In this document: positions 34,735-46,649 of the stretch, piece after piece
How positions within the stretch are numbered: the first letter of the stretch is position 1
Layout of the letters: the number at the start of each line of letters is the position of its first letter
Assembly (NCBI GenBank): GCA_036927565.1
Contig: JAYESD010000001.1
Location: forward strand, 69,459,751 to 69,523,750
Length of the DNA stretch: 64,000 bases
Reading direction: 5' to 3'
Source: Tuctoria greenei
Taxonomy: Eukaryota > Streptophyta > Magnoliopsida > Poales > Poaceae
Notes under the pieces: model-generated
Database searches by the model: none
What the model was told of the DNA's origin: nothing
Seen by the model: the letters and a program-made list of their open reading frames with translations, nothing else
Made by a program: the position numbers and the translations under genes

Positions 34735-35477
34735 TGTGAAAACCCAGACTTATCCGCCCAAGGACCGAACTAGTCCTCATGAGCCGGACTTGTCCGCATG
34801 TGGTCAGACTAGTCCGATTTACATAGCAAGAACCCTAATCTTGAGGATTTTTGCTAAAACTACTGATTCGGGCACAATATTCCAAGGATGGGATCACAAT
34901 GACATATACAAAAACTTCTGTGAAGATGTTTTTATCAAAGACCTAAAAGATTTAAGTTTTGAAGGATTAAGGGTTAGGTCAAGAATACCTCTTCAAATCT
35001 TCAAATCGACAAAATTTGGATGAAGAGTCGGCCTAGGATGCTTGGGGAAGAGTTCCCACGCACCTTGGGGCTTTCAATCGAAGGATTGGAGTCGGTTTTT
35101 GGTGGATGGAATAAAAAATCGTCGATTTGGGGTGCGGTTTTCACGTTTTCAGGAGAGAGGGTGGTTTCAGTGAATGTGAAGGGTCGGGGGGTCCCCTGGG
35201 AAGGTTAAGTCCCTAGAGGCCGGACTAGTCCAGTTTGGGACCCGAACTTGTCCGGCCTTGGGACGGACAACTTCATTTTGGACTTGTCCATCAGATCCCT
35301 GCGAAGCTGTTTTCTAGACTTGTCCGGCCAGAGGTGTGGACTAGTCCGGTCCAAAGACTGAAAACACATATATATTGAGTTTTCACTGAAGATTTGATCC
35401 TTTTGGACTAGAATTTTCACAAAAATTTTTTGCAAACATGTTCAGTAAGCAATCAACAACCAAAATATGACCATAAT
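34735..35477 (-). repeat. spacer with GGACTAGTCC-type motifs between pol and third ORF
   Basis: No protein is supported. Two clusters (34750-34825 and 35218-35355) carry palindromic words such as GGACTAGTCC and relatives such as GGACTTGTCC and CGGACTTGTCCG. The same words fill the LTRs of this element. Confidence 0.7.
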
Positions 35478-36155
35478 TCACAAAGATTTTATAATTTCAA
35501 ATAGTTCTGTAGAAAATCGAGAAAGATGAGTATTTTGCAAGCATGCATCAATTTTGAAATAAGTACAAGCAACAATCAGATGTGCAAGATTCAAGCCATA
35601 TTCTGAGACTAAGATATTGAGCTCACTCCTAAGTTCACAAAATCTTTTCTCATCTATCGGCTTGGTGAAGATATCGACCAATTGTTTTTCGGTTCTCACA
35701 TGGGAAATCACTATGTCTCCTTTGATGGAGTGATCTCTCAAGAAATGGTGGCGGATATAAATGTGTTTGGTCCTTGAGTGTTCAACTGGATTGTGGGATA
35801 TTTTGATGGCACTCTCATTGTAACATAAGAGATGGATATGGCGCAAGTTCATGCCATAGTCCCTAAGAGTTTGTCGCATCCAAAGAAGTTGTGCACAACA
35901 ACTTCCGGAGGCAACATACTCCTCTTCGGCTGTGGAAAGAGCAATGGAGTTTTGTTTCGTTGAGGACCAAGACACTAGGGACCTACCAAGGAATTGGCAA
36001 GTCTCGGAGGTATTTTTTCTATCAACTTTGCACCCTGCATAATCCACATCGGAGTACCCAATGAGATTAAACTTAGAGCCCTTGGAGTACCAAAGTCCTA
36101 GGCTTGGTGTGTGAACCAAATATTTATGAATTCTCTTAAGGCGGTCAAATGACAC
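35478..36155 (-). pseudogene. pol: copia B RNase H
   Basis: A long open stretch with the RNase H domain of copia B. The conserved acids appear as GYSDVDYAG and STAEEEYVA, but the third site reads LLCYNESAI where the family has Asp before Asn-Glu-Ser; here it is Tyr, so catalysis is doubtful. RTKHIYIRHHFLRD and TEKQLVDIFTKPI complete the C-terminal part, which is well conserved. Confidence 0.88.
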
Positions 36156-37100
36156 ACCTTAGGAGCAGCTTGGATTCGAGCACACATACAAACACTTAGC
36201 ATTATATTGGGCCTAGATGCACATAAGTGAAGCAATGAACCTACCATGGAACGATATACCTTTTGGTCCACACTTGGACCATCTTCATTAAGGTCAAGGT
36301 GCCCATTGGTTCCCATTGGAGTCTTGATGGGTTTGTCTTTGTCCATGTCAAACTTCTTGAGTATATCTTTTGTGTACTTTGTTTGACTAATGAACGTGCC
36401 TTCCTTGAGTTGCTTCATTTGAAACTCGAGGAAGAACTTCAACTCTCCATCATGGACATCTCAAACCTTTCAGTCATTATCTTGGAAAACTCATCAACAA
36501 AAAATGTGTTAGTAGAACCAAATATAATGTCATCGACATATATTTAGCAAACAAACAAATCATCATTGAAATGCTTAGTGAATAAAGTGTAATCGGCCTT
36601 CCCAATTTTGAAACCATTTTGAGTTAGAAAGTCTCTAAGGCACTCATACCAAGCTCTAGGAGCTTGTTTGAGGCCATAGAGAGCCTTATGCAATTTGTAG
36701 ACATGGTTTGGGAAGTCTTGATCTTCAAAGCTGGGGGGTTGCTCCACATACACCTGTTCTTTGATTGGACCATTGAAGAATGCACTTTTGACGTCCATTT
36801 GTTATAGCTTAAAATCATGGTGAGTAGCAAAGGCAAGTAATATGCGAATTGATTCAAGCCTAGCTACGGGAGCAAAGGTTTCATCGAAATCCAAACCTTC
36901 GACTTGTGAGTAACCCTTGTCCACAAGTCATGATTTGTTCCTTGTAACCACCCTGTGCTCATCTTGTTTTTTGCAGAACACCCACTTGGAGCCCACAATA
37001 TTCGCGTTTGGCCTCTTCACGAGCTCCCATACTGGATTTCTTTCAAAATTGTTGAGCTCTTCTTGCATGTCCATCACCCAATCCATATCTCATAGTGCTT
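36098..37100 (-). pseudogene. pol: copia B reverse transcriptase
   Basis: Pieces in order on the minus strand: [35 protein letters not shown] (36850-37060), [11 protein letters not shown] and [17 protein letters not shown] (36544-36798), the catalytic YVDDIIFGS (about 36515-36542), then TKYTKDILKKFDMD and DQKVYRSMVGSLLHLCASRP (36098-36442). A TAA lies one codon before IYVDD, probably from CAA. Another stop precedes QMDVKSA. The catalytic Asp pair is intact. Confidence 0.88.
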
Positions 37101-37609
37101 GTTCAACCTTTCGAGGCTCAAAATAAGAAACAAAAGAGTAATGTTCAAAAAAATTTGCAACACGAGATTGCATTGTTACCCCCTCGGAGATGTCTCCAAG
37201 TATGTTGTCAACAAGATGGTCCCGTTGACACTTTGATGTACTCTTGGGTTTGGTGCTTGAGTTCTTGGAACTTCATCATCTTTTTCCCCACTTTCTTCGT
37301 CTCCCCCTTGAATGATGCCTCCATTTTCATCTAGTTGAAGCGCATCTTGAGGGTCTTGGGCTTGATTATTTGAGGAAGAGTTTGCTTGATGTGTGGGACG
37401 ATCACTTGAGCCTTGAGGTTGTTCTTGTGGTCGAATGTCCCCAAGTGCCATCCTTCCTATCACCACTTGCGAAGCTTATTCTTGATCTAGCAAATGACAG
37501 TCAACTTGCTCAACTTGGGAGTCATTAGTCCATCAAACACTACGTGACATGCTATTTCAACAATTCTAGAGGATTTGTTGAAAACATGATAGGCGTAAGT
37601 GTTTGAGTC
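37101..37609 (-). pseudogene. pol: copia B integrase C-terminal end and linker
   Basis: A linker between integrase and reverse transcriptase, rich in Gln, Asp and Pro (37176-37466), preceded by the end of the integrase C-terminal domain (a YRVFN-like strand and a VVFD-like strand, about 37500-37600). The adjacent upstream part of the domain is on the far side of gypsy C (45988-46070), so C landed within the integrase. Confidence 0.75.
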
Positions 37610-37614
37610 ATAAC
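37610..37614. repeat. target site duplication of gypsy C, left
   Basis: ATAAC, identical to 45983-45987 on the far side of the element. Confidence 0.92.
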
Positions 37615-39288
37615 TGTTGACGACTCCTAATATATACTAACAAATCATCCCGACTACAGCGCAAAAAATGCTTGTTGGTATTACTTATGTACCATTGACT
37701 AAACATCTACAACTGATGTGTCAGAAATGTTTGTTAATGGTTCTATTGGATCACAGAGTGAATTCCGCAAGCGCACAGAGGTATCATTGTAGCATTTCCC
37801 CTTAAGAGTATTACCATGGGTGTCATTTATTTAATCCCAAAGGAAGGCAGGGAAGAGATATAACAATCATCGAGTGGAAAGGGTAGAAAGGTCTAGGTAA
37901 GAATCTAGTAAGGATGGATAAAATAATAGTGGAGGTAGTGTGACACACACAAAAGCTTTCAAGTCTAAGGGAGATAAGAAGATACTAGAGGTTAGTTAAG
38001 GTTGAGAGTTATGGAGGTACTCCTACTATGCTCTATTGTACATATACATAGTCTAAACTAATTATTCATAATCTAGCTCAATAGTGAATACTTATGCTAT
38101 GTGGTTCAGCACATCGGGCACGGGCTTACCCCTAGAAATACTAGGGCGATCCCGCCAAGAGTCTGTGGCATAGCCGAACGTGGAGGATTACAAAGGACAG
38201 ATAGGGCTGTCACCACCTATTGCCTACCTCTCCAATCCGTGGGTCTACAAGACATCCAATGCTACTTAAATATCCTAGCATCATGCTAGCATACTAAGCA
38301 AATGCCTTAGAAGCCATGGCACAAGCCATCCTAAGGCAATGACTAACCTAAACATCGTTGAACCAATGTTGAAGCATAGCATAAGTTATTCCTATTAACA
38401 TAATCATATCATAACTACATAGACTATAGTGGGGGTCTATAGTGTTTATGACCATAAGATGTGATCATGAGAGTGAAATCATAAAGGCTATACGTTCCAC
38501 ATACATGGACTCTACAATCAAACAAGAAACGCTTTGTCCAAGTATACATATAAAAGAAGACTAAAGATAATATCTTTATTAAGCACAAAGTCACAAATAC
38601 AAGAAGAAATACATAAGCCATACCTTTCCCAATGTGGGATTGGGAAGAGAGACTCCTTCTACTCCTTTCCCAATTTGGACTTGGGACTAGAGGCTCTCCT
38701 CTCTACATCCTAACTCCTCTAAAGACTATGGAAGATAGTGTATACAATAGAATGATGCCCAAGTGGTGTGTGTTAAAGTGAGGGGTAGGGGGTCCTATTT
38801 ATAGTAGTGTTGAGGTCGGTTCTCGCCATCAAAAGCGTGTGAATCAGTCACCATTGACTCCAAAGAGCCGGGAGGAGTCAACACGTGGAGGCTGATCGAG
38901 TTTGGTGCAAAGACCAGGTCGACCGACCCCCTGGTTTGCCCGACCTGGTCATTGCACCGTTTCTCGTGTGCTCTCTCCAGGTGGCTGCCAGGTGGGTCCC
39001 ATTGATGTATATGGGTGATACACTGTTGGATCTCCTTGGATACTTCTGTTTGTGGGCCATTTGATCCATGGGATGCCACGTGTCATCGCGTGATCGCTGG
39101 GATGATATTTTATAGGATTGGTCCCTCTACATTTCCTCATTTCCTGTATAAAATGCTGCATACACATATTCCTCCAAGTCCAAGTGGAATTGGGTTACAT
39201 AGAAAGGTGATGTGTGCAAGAAATGACAAATCATTCACATAATTGAGTCAAATTGACGGATGAAATTGGTATATAACAGCTGTCAACA
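37615..39288 (-). mobile_element. 3' LTR of gypsy C
   Basis: It starts TGTTGACGACTCC and ends CTGTCAACA, 1674 bp, homologous to 44306-45982. A TATA box, CTATAAATAG on the minus strand, is at 38795-38804. A region with paired GGTCGGCC-like blocks (about 38920-38950) is upstream of it in the sense direction. Confidence 0.93.
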
Positions 39289-40760
39289 AACTCCACCAAG
39301 CTTATCCTTTGCTCGTCCCGAGCAAAGTCAAGACTTTAGGTTGATGATCAGGAGTTGCTACAATTTCTTATTTTCAAAAGTATCTAATGCACAACAAGAT
39401 ACTCTACTTAGTATTGCAGAAATTGGCTATGATACCCTACCTTTCTTAAGTTATCATGGGGCTTATGCTTTTTCATATTCATGAGTAGTTGAAAGGTAGA
39501 ATAGCAAATGGAGCAAACATAGCCTAGAAATCAAGTTCCACTTAAATCTCGGAGAATTCAATTTAGATATTAATTACCTCAATTTGATTCTCTCAGTCAC
39601 TCCTTTGTGGTAGTGGAAATATTTCCTTACCAAAGCATTGTGCCTCTACTATTCCTACTCATTGAATATGGCTTGTATGTGGAGCTTGTTAAGGAAAGTA
39701 AGTAGGCATATTTGCATCACATATATTGATAAGTCAAAAGAGTAAGCCTTAGGAGAATTCAATTCAAAACTTTTTGATTCAAGACTAGTGCATGTGTGAT
39801 GGAGTGGAAGTGGATGTGGATACTTGAGATAACTCCTTTTTGGTATAATCTCTCTTTCTTTTTGCAGGGATGAAACATGGCTACTTTTCTTTTCTCTCTT
39901 TTTTTCTCATGCTTATGATGTAAGCATGCTTTTTTTTGATAGCCATGTCTTCTACTCCCTTTCTTTGCAATGAATTTTGAAGAGAGTGCTAAACATGAAT
40001 AACATGGAGTTTCTCTTTTTTGTTGTGGCATGGTGGATAACGTTTGGCTTACTTCTAGTGTAGAAGTATAGCATGTGCAAGTGAAGTCTTGAATTCAAAA
40101 AGAGTTGAATGATTTCTCACATAGGTCTGTACTAGTTTGACTAGGCTCAATGTGAAAGCAAATAGCATATGCATAAGGTTTTGTCTATGTATGAACATTA
40201 TATGGCTTTGGTAGGTATTTCCAATCAATTGAGGGAAAATTAAATCTTTTTAGAATTTCTCCAGAAATCTAAGTTTTACTTTCAAACTAGGGCTAGCAGC
40301 CCTATTGCTAATTCTAATCTTGCAACAACCTAGAATTAGATTAAGCTTTTGCTACCCACAACTTCCAAATTAAGGTAAAAGTATTTCAAACCAATGAAAG
40401 TAATATTCGGAGAGTAGCAAGTTGTAAACTAGAGACTTAGGAAAATACAACAGAGCAACTATTCATCATTTCATATATGTGAATTCTAAATCATTCTTAC
40501 CGCACATCTTTATTTGATTAAAGCAAATCTAACCTATTTTTATATTTTTTTTAGATGCATGGTGGATGAATGGAAAGTAAATATGCAATGGATGATTTGA
40601 AATAAAAATGTAGTGGGTGTGATACAAGTTACCTCAAGTGGGGGTCCTCCCCCAAGCTTATTCTTTATCAAGGTCTGTGATAGGGGTTGAAACCCTAACG
40701 ACGGAGGTAGGCCATGAGTTGGCCTATCCTTGTTGCAGCGTGGCTTTGACAATGGAGGGT
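39289..40760 (-). other. 3' internal region of gypsy C
   Basis: Non-coding. It begins with the conserved CTCGTCCCGAGCAAAG block next to the LTR, then sequence shared with A and H, and includes the hairpin at 40639-40654 and CCTAACGACGGAGGTAGGCC. Short ORFs are not shared between copies. Confidence 0.75.
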
Positions 40761-40873
40761 TGAGTGTTGATTGTTGTGTTTCCTCCCATGGACACCATTA
40801 GTGTGGTTGAATAGAGTGTTTTCGATGTTGATCGTCGGCACACCAGGGTCTCCATGTGTTGGGTATGATTTGC

Positions 40874-41255
40874 CATTCCTTGACTAGGATAATGATAACC
40901 TTTAGATCCAATGGAATGACGTGCACTCAACATACATTGAGTATGTTCGTCATTCTTTGGCTAAGGTGTATCATATCTTTTTGCCATAAGGGAGTGACAT
41001 GTGCCCAACATGAATTGGGTATGATCAGTTGTTCCTTGGGTAAGGTACAACATACCTAGAACCACAAAGGAATGACATGCACTCAACGTGGGTTGAGTGT
41101 GATATGTTATTCCTTGGCTAAGGCATGACATACCTTCTAGCCACATAGGAACAACTTGCACCCAATATAAATTGGGTGTGATCTTTTCATTCCTTGGTCA
41201 TGGTACATCATAACTCTTAGCCACATAGGAATAACTTGTACCCAATGATGGTGGC
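40874..41255 (-). repeat. 78-bp minisatellite, five units, 26 codons each
   Basis: Five imperfect units starting at about 40874, 40951, 41029, 41107 and 41188. Each has CATTCCTTGGCTAAGG, then CATACC, then CCACATAGGAATGAC, then a CCCAACATGAATTGGG inverted repeat. 78 is a multiple of three, and one minus-strand frame stays open through 40961-41161 with recurring H-x2-x-GMxYLxQG-like residues. Stops outside this span argue against a functional protein. Confidence 0.85.
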
Positions 41256-43500
41256 AAATCACTTGAGCTTGAATGAGTGCTTAAAATAGTTGAGAGCATA
41301 ATGCTCTCACCCATTTGTGGCAGCTCATTGGTTGCTCATGGAGCGTTCCTATTTCAAATCTCTAGCCTCGTATAGTTATGATTGACCTTCGGCCATAATT
41401 TCCGATAGATAACAACAATCCTAATTTACTCCTTGGCCAAGAGATGTTGAAATGGAATCCTCTAGGGATCCCAACAATCAGCTTCATGAATGCTTGCATA
41501 GTAATATTACTCATGCAAACTTCCTCTCTTGAATGGAGAGGGATGGTTAGCTCCCGAGACTTGTACAAATGAACGTTCGAGTTAGGTAACCGAACTTTCA
41601 TTTGTACATACGGGGAAGAACAAAATCAAATATGCATTGGATCCAATGTCAAGTGTATCTATGATCAATGTGTTATTCATTGATAAGAGTGGAGCTTTAT
41701 GGATAATTCATGTTGCATATTTTCTAAAGCTCCTACTCATAGCAATGCATGTGATAGAAATACACTATATGGATCCCTACACCTTTTAAAATTTCTAACC
41801 ATCTTAGCTTTCAAGAGCAAATTTTTATCATTTAGACCATGACAAACAAGATTCTCAGTTTTATCCTCCTGAACCTCACTAGGAATTTGAAATTTAGTGA
41901 CTCCTCCTAAATGCAATTCAATTTCAGAGCAAGGATATCACTTATTCCTAGGAGTTTTAAATCTAGCGACGACATCTATGCATGAAGCTCAATTAAAAAT
42001 TATGGTTGTCACTATGCCCAAGTTCCTATATGCCAATTCACCAATTAAGTCATGCCCAAAAGTTTAGTTTTCTAAACCTCAATAAAAATGACTAATTTTA
42101 CAAAACAATCCTTAAAGGATTCTAGGTACTTGTTTGAGATTTTTTTCAAGTAAGGTGGGATTGGAGATCCAAAAGTCAATACCCACGCTTACTCTTGTGA
42201 GGATGCTTGAGAATTGAATGATGAGGAAGTGTCAACCTTCCCCACAAATGCAAGCAAATACATTCAATTTTATGGCAAACCAAACAATGAAAAATTCTAA
42301 ACTCATACCTCATTTGAAGAGAAGTTGGTGACGAAGGTCTTTGTGTGAGAAACTCACAACCTTGATTTTCGGCGTAGGCTTGATGGTTGATGTCAAATGC
42401 CAATTTGAGATTGGATTTGGCAATGGATTTGGTTCTGGCTCCTCCATTGGGTCATCATCTTGAACATTTATCTTCCTCAACTCAAAATGAGTTTGAAGGA
42501 GAGAAGTGTTCTCAAATCCTCCCAATGGTGACTTGAGCTTGATGAAACCTTCCACTTTCTTGCCAAACCACCTCTTCACAATTTTGACCTAGCTGCACTT
42601 TAATCAGGAACACACAAAACAACTCAAAAATGGGTTACGTTAGCCAAAAGAAAATTGAACCCGATTTTCAAATTGTCTTGCCCAGCTTGAAATAACTTGC
42701 AAATGCAATGAGGGTCAAAGCAAAACTTTTTGGTTTGAACTAGGAAGATAAATTCAAGTGGTCATGCATGCAGTTCATATCCAATTAAATTTCTCCCCTA
42801 ATTCAAATTTTTAGTTTTATGATGGTTGGAAATTTTACTTTCCAACATGCAAGTGTGGAATTTCAAACATGCAAATGCAAGGGTTGATGCAATTTGGAAA
42901 ACAAATATGAGATAACTACCAATTAACCTATTGGCAAGGACTCACCAAATTTTTGAAGTCCGATGAGTAGGACTTACCTCCATTCTGTTCAGCGCAATGA
43001 TTTGTTTTCCAATCCCGGAGTTGAAGATGTGGACGATTTCTTCTGTTTTGACATGCCAAACTCATTTGGTTGTCATTTGGACATGTGGTCCACCTGGTGG
43101 CCCTAGCCTCTCCCCGTTGTATTGATATAGACATGTTGTTGTAGCGACGGGTTCTCCCTCTTTAATGTATTCCTTCATGAGCATGGTGAGACTTTGTCCT
43201 TCTTAGGGGTGCCACTCTGACCATATTGATATTCCATTGAATCAACCCATACCTTGATCATGGGTCAAAGGCTTCCTTGGGCATGATGACATGTGGACTC
43301 CACACTCAAACAAGAAACGCTTCATCCACAATGTCACTTGCCCTAGGTTGAATGGGCTTGGTCGATGTGTGGGAATCCCAACAAGTGATGTGGGAAATCT
43401 TGGACTTTAAATGCTCCTTAAGTTCTTGTCCTTGGCCAAGATCTTCATGTGAATGTTGTCTTGATTTCTGCTTGGCCAAGATACTTCAAGGTAGGCTAGT
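41256..43500 (-). other. central interior of gypsy C, no recognised protein
   Basis: I recognise no domain here. A minus-strand stretch at 42310-42579 (89 residues, KRWFGKKVEGFIKLKSPLGG and a run of Glu-Pro) may be a vestige of a gag-like ORF. Elsewhere the sequence is AT-rich and closed in all frames beyond about 80 codons. Confidence 0.4.
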
Positions 43501-43505
43501 TGAAT

Positions 43506-44009
43506 TTAAATCCCTTGGAAAGCCATAGCCTCCTTGAATACGAGGGTGATGTTAATTCCACCCTTGACCTCCTTGTGAATGGTAGCCATTGGAGTTGTTG
43601 TTTGAAAAAGGTCATGATGGGTCTTAGGGAAACAATTCCCATGCGTACCATGATGACATGGATTTTCACAAATCATGTGAATATCCACGACTTGGATTAT
43701 CCAAACAAATCTCCAACGACTTGGATATTCATGACACTTCAATGGGAGGTGTAGTTCCATAACTTGCATATCCACCTTGTGAAGTGGTGTGCATGACAAG
43801 CTATGGGAACTCGAGCATTCTTCAATCCACCTCTTGAGTGGAGACCTTCTTCTCATCCATGATGAATGAGAATAGGACTCCTTAAGCTTCAGCATGAATG
43901 TGGTCATGGATTGGTGGAGCCAACCCATGACATGTATGTTGGATGAAGAGCTAGCTATCCATCCCAAGGTGGAGGCAAACCCAGAAGAACTTCTTGTAGC
44001 CTTCTCCAA
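43506..44009 (-). pseudogene. open stretch in gypsy C leader, unknown product
   Basis: A 167-residue open stretch about 270 bp downstream of the primer binding site, the place where gag normally starts. It begins MEKATRSSSGFASTLGW, is Ser/His/Met-rich, and shows no zinc knuckle or gag core. The plus strand is also open over part of it. It may be remains of a gag-like ORF in a shifted frame or only chance. I do not assign a function. Confidence 0.2.
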
Positions 44010-44279
44010 GCTTGGGTATGGATGACTTTGGCTCCTACTGAAAGCTGAAATTCTCCCGCAAAAGGCAATGGTGTTGCCTAGCGGACATTTGTTGAGGTAC
44101 GCCTTGAATCATCTTGCAGTTTAGCACTTGCGTCCTCGTTGGCCATCCCATACAATGGGTTGGCCAACACTATCCTATTTTCACACAAAGGAGAAAACAA
44201 ACAAGGGTAATCCTGTCTAATAACTATTAGTACCTATAGCTTAATCACAAGTGATAGCTGTCCTTCACTTCCTTTGCCT

Positions 44280-44297
44280 TCCCCGGCAACGGCGCAA
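44280..44297 (-). promoter_or_regulatory. primer binding site of gypsy C
   Basis: On the minus strand TTGCGCCGTTGCCGGGGA, one base from the common grass gypsy form that starts TGGCGCC (probably tRNA-Asp; assignment from memory). It is eight bases from the LTR end at 44306. A second, better copy lies inside the LTR at 44339-44356. Confidence 0.8.
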
Positions 44298-44305
44298 GAA
44301 ATGCT

Positions 44306-45982
44306 TGTTGACGGATCCTAAGATATACTAACAAATCATCCCCGACAATGGCGCCAGAAAATCTTGTTGGTATTACTTATGTACCATTGACTAAACATCT
44401 CCAACTGATGTGTCAGAAATGCTTGTTAATGGTTCTATTGGATCACAGAGTGAATTCTGCAAGCGCGCGAAGGTATCATTGTAGCATTTCCCCTTAAGAG
44501 TATTCCCAAGGGTGTCATTTATTTTATCCCAAAGGAAGGCAGGGAATAGATATAACAATCATGGAGTGGAAAGGGTAGAAAGGTCTAGGTATGAATCTAG
44601 TAAGGATGGATAAAATAATAGTGGAGGATGTGTGACACACACAAAAGCTTTCAAGTCTAAGGGGGATAAGAGGATCCTAGAGGTTAGTTAAGGTTGAGAG
44701 TTATGGAGGTACTCCTACTATGCTCTATTATACATATATATAGTGTAAACTAATTATTCATAAGCTAGATCAATAGTGAATACTTATGCTATGTGGTTCA
44801 ACACATCGGGCACGGGCTTACCCCTAGCAATACTACGGCGACTCCCGCCAAGAGCCTGTGGCATAGCCGAACGTGGAGGATTACAAAGGACAGATAGGGT
44901 TGTCACCACCTACTGCCTACATCTTCAATCCGTGGGTCTACAAGACATCTAACGCTACTTAAATACCCAAGCATCATGCTAGCATACTAAGCAAATACAT
45001 TAGGAGCCATGGCACAAGCCATCCTAAGGCAATGACTAACCTAAACATCGTTGAACCAATGTTGAAGCATATCATAAGTTATTCATATTAACATAATCAT
45101 ATAATAACTAAATAGACTATAGTGGGGGTCTATAGTGTTTAGGACCATAAGACGTGATCATGAGAGTGAAATCATAAAGACTATACATTGAGCATACATG
45201 GACTCCACAATCAAACAAGAAACGCTTTGTCCAAGTATACATATAAAAGAAGACTAAAGATAATATCTTTATTGAGCACAAAGTCACAAATACAAGAAGG
45301 AATACATAAGCCATACCTTTCCCAATGTGGAATTGGGAAGAGAGACTCCTTCTACTCCTTTCCCAATTTGGACTTGGGACTAGAGGCTCTCCTCTCTACA
45401 TCCTAACTCCTCTAAGGACTATGGAAGATAGTGTATACAATAGAATGATGCCCAAGTGGTGTGTGTTGAAGTGAGGGGTAGGGGTTCCTATTTATACTAG
45501 TGTTGAGGTCGATTCCCGCCACCAAAAGCGCGCGAATCAGTCACCATTGACTCCAGGGAGCCGGGAGGAGCCAACACGTGAAGGCTGACCGAGTTTGGTG
45601 CAAAGACCAGGTCGGCGGACCCCCTGGTTCGGCCGACCTGGTCATTGCACCGTTTCTCGTGTGCTTTCTCCAGGTGATTGCCAAGTGGGTCCCATTGATG
45701 TATATTGGTGATACACCGTTGGATCTCCTTGGATACTTCTGTTTGTGGGCCATTTGATCCATGGGATGCCACGTGTCATCACCTGATTGGCTGGGATGAC
45801 ATTTTATAGGATTGGTCCCTCTACATTTCCTCATTTCCTGCATAAAATGTTGCATACACATATTTCTTCAAGTCCAAGTGGAATTGGGTTAGATAGAAAG
45901 GTGATGTGTGCAAGAAATGACAAATCCTTCACATAATTGAGTTAAATTGACAGATGAAATTGGTATATAACAGCCATCAACA
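44306..45982 (-). mobile_element. 5' LTR of gypsy C
   Basis: 1677 bp, TGTTGACGG at the left and ATCAACA at the right. TATA box TATAAATAG on the minus strand is at 45488-45496. Its last 59 bases in the sense direction (44306-44364) duplicate the LTR-end/primer-site segment, as explained in the findings. Confidence 0.93.
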
Positions 45983-45987
45983 ATAAC
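45983..45987. repeat. target site duplication of gypsy C, right
   Basis: ATAAC, identical to 37610-37614. Confidence 0.92.
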
Positions 45988-46640
45988 CAAGCAAGAAACC
46001 CTCATCGGACTTTGAAACGTACTTCAAGGTCCTAAGTTTCTTGTTGAGAATATAGCATTTGCTCCCAAAAAAAAAACATAGGAAATATTAGGTTTGTTAC
46101 TGGTTAGGAGTTCGTAAGATGTCTTCTTCAATATGTGATGGAGATACAACTGGTTTATGGCATGGCAAGCAGTGTTAACCGCTTTCGCCCAAACCGGTCC
46201 AACGTCTTGTATTCATCAAGCATGGTTTTTGACATCTCAATGAGAGTCCTATTCTTCCACTCGGCCACCCCATTTTGTTGAGGTGAGTAGGGGGCGGAGA
46301 ACTAATGCTTGATGCATTCTTCATCCAAAAACTCTTCAACTTGACTGTTCTTGAATTCGGTGCCATTGTATTTCCTTATAGTATTGATCCTCAAGGAGAA
46401 CTCATTTTGAGCTCTCCTCAAGTATTTCTTGAGGACACCTTGAGTCTCACTCTTATCATGCAAAAACAACACCCAAGTAAAACGTGAAAAATCATCAACA
46501 ATTATGGGGCCATATTTATTACTGCCAATGCTTATGTAGGTGATTAGACCGAAGAGGTCCATGTGTAGAAGCTCCAATAGTCTTGTTGTTGTCATGATGT
46601 TCTTGGATGGATGTTGAGCTCCAACTTGCTTTCTGGCTTG
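45988..46640 (-). pseudogene. pol: copia B integrase core and C-terminal part
   Basis: It holds LLHMDLFG (first acid), IIVDDFSRFTWV, the second site as IRKYNGTEFKN, where the invariant Asp before Asn-Gly is Tyr, and AEWKNRTLIEM with the catalytic Glu. GSKCYILN lies close to the gypsy C insertion, in the C-terminal half. Stops occur after CIKH and in the region 46170-46300. With the second acid gone, integration would not work even in a restored frame. Confidence 0.85.
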
Positions 46641-46649
46641 ACATGCACT

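Larger units (their letters stand above)
37615..45982 (-). mobile_element. complete gypsy element C with perfect target duplication
   Basis: An 8368-bp element on the minus strand: 5' LTR 44306-45982, primer binding site 44280-44297, largely non-coding interior, 3' LTR 37615-39288. It is flanked by ATAAC on both sides and interrupts the integrase of copia B. No gag-pol domain can be recognised inside, so it is non-autonomous. The LTRs are visibly similar over their whole length, and it is the youngest level of the nest. Confidence 0.95.
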
